Of a DNA stretch of 64,000 nt, positions 53,111-62,233 are shown piece after piece. A program made the position numbers and the translations under genes. The DNA comes from Osmia lignaria lignaria. Taxonomy: Eukaryota > Arthropoda > Insecta > Hymenoptera > Megachilidae. Location of the stretch: NCBI RefSeq assembly GCF_051020975.1, contig NW_027478168.1, forward strand, positions 7,316,001 to 7,380,000, read 5' to 3'. Each line of letters starts with the position of its first letter. The stretch's first letter is position 1. The notes under the pieces were generated by a model, which worked only from the letters and a program-made list of their open reading frames with translations, was not told the DNA's origin and searched no databases.

Positions 53111-54193
53111 GAACTACGCATCTGATCAAAAAATATCATAGAACATAAATAGTAGGAAACTTAATTTCCTACAAAAAAGATCTCTTACTATTTTGCCATA
53201 GCTCGCATTGTTTCCGAGATATTTGCAGATTTAGCTCAAGGGAAGGGGCCTGACGGACATATTTCGAGATATTTCTTCTTCTTGTTGTTCTTCTTCTGCA
53301 CAGCTAAGCTGGAAGTGGCATTTGCAGCTCGCAATAGTGCAGAGTTATCTCAAAGAAAGGGGCCACGCTGTTTCTGTATCTCTATTATGTTGGTGCGGCT
53401 TCGGAACTTTTAAATATCTTGATATATCTCGAGAACTACGCATCTGATCAAAAAATATCATAGAACATAAATAGTAGGAAACTTAATTTCCTACAAAAAA
53501 GATCTCTTACTATTTTGCCATAGCTCGCATTGTTTCCGAGATATTTGCAGATTTAGCTCAAGGGAAGGGGCCTGACGGACATATTTCGAGATATTTCTTC
53601 TTCTTGTTGTTCTTCTTCTGCACAGCTAAGCTGGAAGTGGCATTTGCAGCTCGCAATAGTGCAGAGTTATCGCAAAGAAAGGGGCCACGGTGTTTCTGTA
53701 TCTCTATTATGTTTGTGCGGCTTCGGAACTTTTAAATATCTTGATATATCTCGAGAACTACGCATCTGATCAAAAAATATCATAGAACATAAAAAGTAGG
53801 AAACCTAATTTTCTACAAAAAAGCTCTCTTAACATTTTGCCGTAGCTCGCTTCGTTTCCGAGATATTTGCAGATTTATCTCAAGGGAAGGGGCCTGACGG
53901 ACATATTTCGAAATATTTCTTATTCTTGTTGTTCTTCTTCTGCACAGCTAAGCTGGAAGTGGTATTTGCAGCTCGCAATAGTGCAGAGTTATCTCAAAGA
54001 AAGGGGCCACGGTGTTTCTGTACCTCTATTATGTTGGTGCAGCTTCGGAGCTTTTAAATATCTTGATATATCTCGAGAACTACGCATCTGATCAAAAAAT
54101 ATCATAGAACATGAATTGTAGGAAACATAATTCTCTACAAAAGAGGTCTCTTAACATTTTGCCATAGCTCGCTTCGTTTCCGAGATATTTGCA
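53111..54193. repeat. Junction monomers between the 13-mer and 7-mer blocks
   Basis: Two successive monomers (53223 and 53545) carry the GATCTCTTACTATTTTGCC spacer with GATTTAGCTC. The first continues with CACGCTG and the second with TCGCAAAG and TATGTTTGTGCGG. The monomer at 53867 has TTATTC and GCAGCTTCGGAGC like the head of the 13-monomer block, with GTGGTATTTGC and AAGCTCTC as private changes. This looks like a set of exchange junctions and contains no foreign sequence. Confidence 0.7.
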
Positions 54194-57100
54194 GATCTAT
54201 CTCAAGGGAAGGGGCCTGACGGACATATTTCGAGATATTTCTTCTTCTTGTTGTTCTTCTTCTGCACAGCTAAGCTGGAAGTGGCATTTGCAGCTCGCAA
54301 TAGTGCAGAGTTATCTCAAAGAAAGGGGCCACGGTGTTTCTGTATCTCTATTATGGTGGTGCGGCTTCGGAACTTTTAAATATCTTGATATATCTCGAGA
54401 ACTACGCATCTGATCAAAAAATATCATAGAACATAAAAAGTAGGAAACTTAATTCTCTACAAAAAAGGTCTCTTAACATTTTGCCATAGCTCGCTTCGTT
54501 TCCGAGATATTTGCAGATTTATCTCAAGGGAAGGGGCCTGACGGACATATTTCGTGATATTTCTTCTTCTTGTTGTTCTTCTTCTGCACAGCTAAGCTGG
54601 AAGTGGCATTTACAGCTCGCAATAGTGCAGAGTTATCTCAAAGAAAGGGGCCACGGTGTTTCTGTATCTCTATTATGTTGGTGCGGCTTCGGAACTTTTA
54701 AATATCTTGATATATCTCGAAAACTACGCTTCTGATCAAAAAATATCATACAACGTAACTTGTAGGAAACATAATTCTCTACAAAAAAGGTCTCTTAACA
54801 TTTTGCCATAGCTCGCTTCGTTTCCGAGATAGTTGCAGATTTATCTCAAGGGAAGGGGCCTGACGGACATATTTCGAGATATTTCTTCTTCTTGTTGTTC
54901 TTCTTCTGCACAGCTAAGCTGGAAGTGGCATTTGCAGCTCGCAATAGTGCAGAGTTATCTCAAAGAAAGGGGCCACGGTGTTTCTGTATCTCTATTATGT
55001 TGGTGCGGCTTCGGAACTTTTAAATATCTCGATATATCTCGAGAACTACGCATCTGATCAAAAAATATCATAGAACATAAAAAGTAGGAAACTTAATTCT
55101 CTACAAATAAGGTCTCTTAACATTTTGCCATAGCTCGCTTCGTTTCCGAGATATTTGCAGATTTATCTCAAGGGAAGGGGCCTGACGGACATATTTCGAG
55201 ATATTTCTTCTTCTTGTTGTTCTTCTTCTGCACAGCTAAGCTGGAAGTGGCATTTGCAGATCGCAATAGTGCAGAGTTATCTCACAGGAAGGGGCCACGT
55301 GTTTCTGTATCTCTATTATGTTGGTGCGGCTTCGGAACTTTTAAATATCTCGATATATCTCGAAAACTACGCTTCTGATCAAAAAATACTATAGAACATA
55401 GCTTGTAGGAAACATAATTCTCTACAAAAAAGGTCTCTTAACATTTTGCCATAGCTCGCTTCGTTTCCGAGATAGTTGCAGATTTATCTCAAGGGAAGGG
55501 GCCTGACGGACATATTTCGAGATATTTCTTCTTCTTGTTGTTCTTCTTCTGCACAGCTAAGCTGGAAGTCGCATTTGCAGCTCGCAATAGTGCAGAGTTA
55601 CCTCAAAGAAAGGGGCCACGGTGTTTCTGTATCTCTATTATGTTGGTGCGGCTTCGGAACTTTTAAATATCTCGATATATCTCGAGAACTACGCATCTGA
55701 TCAAAAAATATCATAGAACATAAAAAGTAGGAAACTTAATTCTCTACAAATAAGGTCTCTTAACATTTTGCCATAGCTCGCTTCGTTTCCGAGATATTTG
55801 CAGATTTATCTCAAGGGAAGGGGCCTGACGGACATATTTCGAGATATTTCTTCTTCTTGTTGTTCTTCTTCTGCACAGCTAAGCTGGAAGTGGCATTTGC
55901 AGCTCGCAATAGTGCAGAGTTATCGCAAAGAAAGGGGCCACGGTGTTTCTGTATCTCTATTATGTTTGTGCGGCTTCGGAACCTTTAAATATCTTGATAT
56001 ATCTCGAGAACTACGCATCTGATCAAAAAATATCATAGAACACAAAAAGTAGGAAACCTAATTTCCTACAAAAAAGATCTCTTACTATTTTGCCATAGCT
56101 CGCATTGTTTCCGAGATATTTGCAGATTTAGCTCAAGGGAAGGGGCCTGACGGACATATTTCGAGATATTTCTTCTTCTTGTTGTTCTTCTTCTGCACAG
56201 CTAAGCTGGAAGTGGCATTTGCAGCTCGCAATAGTGCAGAGTTATCTCAAAGAAAGGGGCCACGGTGTTTCTGTATCTCTATTATGTTGGTGCGGCTTCG
56301 GAACTTTTAAATATCTTGATATATCTCGAAAACTACGCTTCTGATCAAAAAATATCATAGAACATAGCTTGTAGGAAACATAATTCTCTACAAAAGAGGT
56401 CTCTTAACATTTTGCCATAGCTCGCTTCGTTTCCGAGATATTTGCAGATTTATCTCAAGGGAAGGGGCCTGACGGACATATTTCGAGATATTTCTTCTTC
56501 TTGTTGTTCTTCTTCTGCACAGCTAAGCTGGAAGTGGCATTTGCAGCTCGCAATAGTGCAGAGTTATCTCAAAGAAAGGGGCCACGGTGTTTCTGTATCT
56601 CTATTATGGTGGTGCGGCTTCGGAACTTTTAAATATCTTGATATATCTCGAGAACTACGCATCTGATCAAAAAATATCATAGAACATAAAAAGTAGGAAA
56701 CTTAATTCTCTACAAAAAAGGTCTCTTAACATTTTGCCATAGCTCGCTTCGTTTCCGAGATATTTGCAGATTTATCTCAAGGGAAGGGGCCTGACGGACA
56801 TATTTCGTGATATTTCTTCTTCTTGTTGTTCTTCTTCTGCACAGCTAAGCTGGAAGTGGCATTTACAGCTCGCAATAGTGCAGAGTTATCTCAAAGAAAG
56901 GGGCCACGGTGTTTCTGTATCTCTATTATGTTGGTGCGGCTTCGGAACTTTTAAATATCTTGATATATCTCGAAAACTACGCTTCTGATCAAAAAATATC
57001 ATACAACGTAACTTGTAGGAAACATAATTCTCTACAAAAAAGGTCTCTTAACATTTTGCCATAGCTCGCTTCGTTTCCGAGATAGTTGCAGATTTATCTC

Positions 57101-58646
57101 AAGGGAAGGGGCCTGACGGACATATTTCGAGATATTTCTTCTTCTTGTTGTTCTTCTTCTGCACAGCTAAGCTGGAAGTGGCATTTGCAGCTCGCAATAG
57201 TGCAGAGTTATCTCAAAGAAAGGGGCCACGGTGTTTCTGTATCTCTATTATGTTGGTGCGGCTTCGGAACTTTTAAATATCTCGATATATCTCGAGAACT
57301 ACGCATCTGATCAAAAAATATCATAGAACATAAAAAGTAGGAAACTTAATTCTCTACAAATAAGGTCTCTTAACATTTTGCCATAGCTCGCTTCGTTTCC
57401 GAGATATTTGCAGATTTATCTCAAGGGAAGGGGCCTGACGGACATATTTCGAGATATTTCTTCTTCTTGTTGTTCTTCTTCTGCACAGCTAAGCTGGAAG
57501 TGGCATTTGCAGATCGCAATAGTGCAGAGTTATCTCACAGGAAGGGGCCACGTGTTTCTGTATCTCTATTATGTTGGTGCGGCTTCGGAACTTTTAAATA
57601 TCTCGATATATCTCGAAAACTACGCTTCTGATCAAAAAATACTATAGAACATAGCTTGTAGGAAACATAATTCTCTACAAAAAAGGTCTCTTAACATTTT
57701 GCCATAGCTCGCTTCGTTTCCGAGATAGTTGCAGATTTATCTCAAGGGAAGGGGCCTGACGGACATATTTCGAGATATTTCTTCTTCTTGTTGTTCTTCT
57801 TCTGCACAGCTAAGCTGGAAGTCGCATTTGCAGCTCGCAATAGTGCAGAGTTACCTCAAAGAAAGGGGCCACGGTGTTTCTGTATCTCTATTATGTTGGT
57901 GCGGCTTCGGAACTTTTAAATATCTCGATATATCTCGAGAACTACGCATCTGATCAAAAAATATCATAGAACATAAAAAGTAGGAAACTTAATTCTCTAC
58001 AAATAAGGTCTCTTAACATTTTGCCATAGCTCGCTTCGTTTCCGAGATATTTGCAGATTTATCTCAAGGGAAGGGGCCTGACGGACATATTTCGAGATAT
58101 TTCTTCTTCTTGTTGTTCTTCTTCTGCACAGCTAAGCTGGAAGTGGCATTTGCAGCTCGCAATAGTGCAGAGTTATCGCAAAGAAAGGGGCCACGGTGTT
58201 TCTGTATCTCTATTATGTTTGTGCGGCTTCGGAACCTTTAAATATCTTGATATATCTCGAGAACTACGCATCTGATCAAAAAATATCATAGAACACAAAA
58301 AGTAGGAAACCTAATTTCCTACAAAAAAGATCTCTTACTATTTTGCCATAGCTCGCATTGTTTCCGAGATATTTGCAGATTTAGCTCAAGGGAAGGGGCC
58401 TGACGGACATATTTCGAGATATTTCTTCTTCTTGTTGTTCTTCTTCTGCACAGCTAAGCTGGAAGTGGCATTTGCAGCTCGCAATAGTGCAGAGTTATCT
58501 CAAAGAAAGGGGCCACGGTGTTTCTGTATCTCTATTATGTTGGTGCGGCTTCGGAACTTTTAAATATCTTGATATATCTCGAAAACTACGCTTCTGATCA
58601 AAAAATATCATAGAACATAGCTTGTAGGAAACATAATTCTCTACAA
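54194..58646. repeat. Seven-monomer duplication (2253 bp)
   Basis: About 54194-56392 matches about 56447-58645 at 2253 bp (seven monomers, one of 321 bp). Shared rare variants are ACAACGTAACTTG (near 54750 and 57003), GCAGATCGCAATAG with CTCACAGGAAGGGG, AATACTATAG, GAAGTCGCATTTG, GTTACCTCAAAG, GGAACCTTTAAAT, AACACAAAAAGTAGG, and a GATTTAGCTC monomer. It starts after GCAGATCTATC (54193) against GCAGATTTATC (56446), and ends where CAAAAGAGG near 56392 faces CAAAAAAGG near 58645. Confidence 0.85.
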
Positions 58647-61600
58647 AAAAGGTCTCTTAACATTTTGCCATAGCTCGCTTCGTTTCCGAGATAGTTGCAG
58701 ATTTATCTCAAGGGAAGGGGCCTGACGGACATATTTCGAGATATTTCTTCTTCTTGTTGCTCTTCTTCTGCACAGCTAAGCTGGAAGTGGCATTTGCAGC
58801 TCGCAATAGTGCAGAGTTATCTCAAAGAAAGGGGCGACGGTGTTTCTGTATCTCTATTATGTTGGTGCGGCTTCGGAACTTTTAAATATCTCGATATATC
58901 TCGAGAACTACGCATCTGATCAAAAAATATCATAGAACATAAAAAGTAGGAAACTTAATTCTCTACAAATAAGGTCTCTTAACATTTTGCCATAGCTCGC
59001 TTCGTTTCCGAGATATTTGCAGATTTATCTCAAGGGAAGGGGCCTGACGGACATATTTCGAGATATTTCTCCTTCTTGTTGTTCTTCTTCTGCACAGCTA
59101 AGCTGGAAGTGGCATTTGCAGCTCGCAATAGTGCAGAGTTATCTCAAAGAAAGGGGCCACATGTTTCTGTATCTCTATTATGTTGGTGCGGCTTCGGAAC
59201 TTTTAAATATCTCGATATATCTCGAAAACTACGCTTCTGATCAAAAAATACCATAGAACATAGCTTGTAGGAAACATAATTCTCTACAAAAAAGGTCTCT
59301 TAACATTTTGCCATAGCTCGCTTCGTTTCCGAGATAGTTGCAGATTTATCTCAAGGGAAGGGGCCTGACGGACATATTTCAAAATATTTCTTCTTCTTGT
59401 TGTTCTTCTTCTGCACAGCTAAGCTGGAAGTGGCATTTGCAGCTCGCAATAGTGCAGAGTTATCTCAAAGAAAGGGGCCACGGTGTTTCTGTATCTCTAT
59501 TATGTTGCTGCGGCTTCGGAACTTTTAAATATCTTGATATATCTCGAGAACTGCGCATCTGATCAAAAAATATCATAGAACATAAAAAGTAGGAAACTTA
59601 ATTCTCTACAAAAAAGGTCTCTTAACATTTTGCCATAGCTCGCTTCGTTTCCGAGATATTTGCAGATTTATCTCAAGGGAAGGGGCCTGACGGACATATT
59701 TCGAGATATTTCTTCTTCTTGTTGTTCTTCTTCTGCACAGCTAAGCTGGAAGTGGCATTTGCAGCTCACAATAGTGCAGAGTTATCTCAAAGAAAGGGGC
59801 CACGGTGTTTCTCTATCTCTATTAGGTTGGTGCGGCTTCGGAACTTTTAAATATCTTGATATATCTCGAGAACTACGCATCTGATCAAAAAATATCATAG
59901 AACATAAATTGTAGGAAACATAATTCTCTACAAAAAAGGTCTCTTAACATTTTGCCATAGCTCGCTTCGTTTCCGAGATATTTGCAGATTTATCTCAAGG
60001 GAAGGGGCCTGACGGACATATTTCGAAATATTTCTTCTTCTTGTTGTTCTTCTTCTGCACAGCTAAGCTGGAAGTGGCATTTGCAGCTCGCAATAGTGCA
60101 GAGTTATCTCAAAGAAAGGGGCCACGGTGTTTCTGTACCTCTATTATGTTGGTGCAGCTTCGAAGCTTTTAAATATCTTGATATATCTCGAGAACTACGC
60201 ATCTGATCAAAAAATATCATAGAACATAGCTTGTAGGAAACATAATTCTCTACAAAAAAGGTCTCTTAACATTTTGCCATAGCTCGCTTCGTTTCCGAGA
60301 TAGTTGCAGATTTATCTCAAGGGAAGGGGCCTGACGGACATATTTCGAGATATTTCTTCTTCTTGTTGTTCTTCTTCTGCACAGCTAAGCTGGAAGTGGC
60401 ATTTGCAGATCGCAATAGTGCAGAGTTATCTCAAAGGAAGGGGCCACGTGTTTCTGTATCTCTATTATGTTGGTGCGGCTTCGGAACTTTTAAATATCTC
60501 GATATATCTCGAAAACTACGCTTCTGATCAAAAAATACTATAGAACATAGCTTGTAGGAAACATAATTCTCAACAAAAAAGGTCTCTTAACATTTTGCCA
60601 TAGCTCGCTTCGTTTCCGAGATAGTTGCAGATTTATCTCAAGGGAAGGGGCCTGACGGACATATTTCGAGATATTTCTTCTTCTTGTTGTTCTTCTTCTG
60701 CACAGCTAAGCTGGAAGTGGCATTTGCAGCTCGCAATAGTGCAGAGTTACCTCAAAGAAAGGGGCCACGGTGTTTCTGTATCTCTATTATGTTGGTGCGG
60801 CTTCGGAACTTTTAAATATCTCGATATATCTCGAGAACTACGCATCTGATCAAAAAATATCATAGAACATAAAAAGTAGGAAACTTAATTCTCTACAAAT
60901 AAGGTCTCTTAACATTTTGCCATAGCTCGCTTCGTTTCCGAGATATTTGCAGATTTATCTCAAGGGAAGGGGCCTGACGGACATATTTCGAGATATTTCT
61001 TCTTCTTGTTGTTCTTCTTCTGCACAGCTAAGCTGGAAGTGGCATTTGCAGCTCGCAATAGTGCAGAGTTATCGCAAAGAAAGGGGCCACGGTGTTTCTG
61101 TATCTCTATTATGTTTGTGCGGCTTCGGAACCTTTAAATATCTTGATATATCTCGAGAACTACGCATCTGATCAAAAAATATCATAGAACACAAAAAGTA
61201 GGAAACCTAATTTCCTACAAAAAAGATCTCTTACTATTTTGCCATAGCTCGCATTGTTTCCGAGATATTTGCAGATTTAGCTCAAGGGAAGGGGCCTGAC
61301 GGACATATTTCGAGATATTTCTTCTTCTTGTTGTTCTTCTTCTGCACAGCTAAGCTGGAAGTGGCATTTGCAGCTCGCAATAGTGCAGAGTTATCTCAAA
61401 GAAAGGGGCCACGGTGTTTCTGTATCTCTATTATGTTGGTGCGGCTTCGGAACTTTTAAATATCTTGATATATCTCGAAAACTACGCTTCTGATCAAAAA
61501 ATATCATAGAACATAGCTTGTAGGAAACATAATTCTCTACAAAAAAGGTCTCTTAACATTTTGCCATAGCTCGCTTCGTTTCCGAGATAGTTGCAGATTT

Positions 61601-62233
61601 ATCTCAAGGGAAGGGGCCTGACGGACATATTTCGAGATATTTCTTCTTCTTGTTGTTCTTCTTATGCACAGCTAAGCTGGAAGTGGCATTTGCAGCTCGC
61701 AATAGTGCAGAGTTATCTCAAAGAAAGGGGCCACGGTGTTTCTGTATCTCTATTATGTTGGTGCGGCTTCGGAACTTTTAAATATCTCGATATATCTCGA
61801 GAACTACGCATCTGATCAAAAAATATCATAGAACATAAAAAGTAGGAAACTTAATTCTCTACAAATAAGGTCTCTTAACATTTTGCCATAGCTCGCTTCG
61901 TTTCCGAGATATTTGCAGATTTATCTCAAGGGAAGGGGCCTGACGGACATATTTCGAGATATTTCTCCTTCTTGTTGTTCTTCTTCTGCACAGCTAAGCT
62001 GGAAGTGGCATTTGCAGCTCGCAATAGTGCAGAGTTATCTCAAAGAAAGGGGCCACATGTTTCTGTATCTCTATTATGTTGGTGCGGCTTCGGAACTTTT
62101 AAATATCTCGATATATCTCGAAAACTACGCTTCTGATCAAAAAATACCATAGAACATAGCTTGTAGGAAACATAATTCTCTACAAAAAAGGTCTCTTAAC
62201 ATTTTGCCATAGCTCGCTTCGTTTCCGAGATAG
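57408..62233. repeat. Nine-monomer spaced copy (2896 bp)
   Basis: Monomers 57408 to 59017 correspond to 60304 to 61913 at a spacing of 2896 bp (nine monomers, two one base short). Shared marks are GCAGATCGCAATAG, GTTACCTCAAAG, GGAACCTTTAAAT, AACACAAAAAGTAGG, TTTCTCCTTCTTG and CCACATGTTTC. Differences are more common than in the other blocks: CTCACAGG against CTCAAAGG, GAAGTCGC against GAAGTGGC, TTGTTGCTC against TTGTTGTTC, GGGGCGACGG against GGGGCCACGG, and TTCTGCAC against TTATGCAC. Confidence 0.75.

Larger units (their letters stand above)
26101..61600. repeat. GATCTCTTACTATTTTGCC spacer subfamily (18 monomers)
   Basis: A linked set of changes marks the spacer: TTTCCTAC in place of TTCTCTAC, GATCTCTTACTATTTTGCC in place of GGTCTCTTAACATTTTGCC, and GCATTGTTTCCG in place of GCTTCGTTTCCG. 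It precedes monomers at 26188, 28442, 29730, 32950, 35526, 39066, 39387, 40352, 40995, 41316, 42281, 46465, 50649, 53223, 53545, 56120, 58373 and 61269. Two downstream forms exist: GATTTAGCTC (26188, 28442, 29730, 32950, 53223, 53545, 56120, 58373, 61269), which puts a TAG in the + open stretch, and GATTTATCTC in the other nine, which are also 321 bp long or next to such units. Confidence 0.8.
35526..62233. repeat. 321-bp monomers sharing a one-base deletion (18 copies)
   Basis: All 18 monomers of 321 bp lack one G in the second GGGGCC box region, so GGGGCCACGGTG becomes GGGGCCACGTG. They start at 35526, 36491, 39066, 39387, 40352, 40995, 41316, 42281, 43246, 46465, 47430, 50649, 51614, 55155, 57408, 59017, 60304 and 61913. 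The deletion makes the palindrome CACGTG (first at 35667-35672); in the last two related units it reads CACATG (59158-59163 and 62054-62059). It sits in at least three backgrounds (GCATTGTTTCCG spacer, TTATTC, and GCAGATCGCAATAG), so either it spread by local conversion or arose more than once. Confidence 0.9.
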
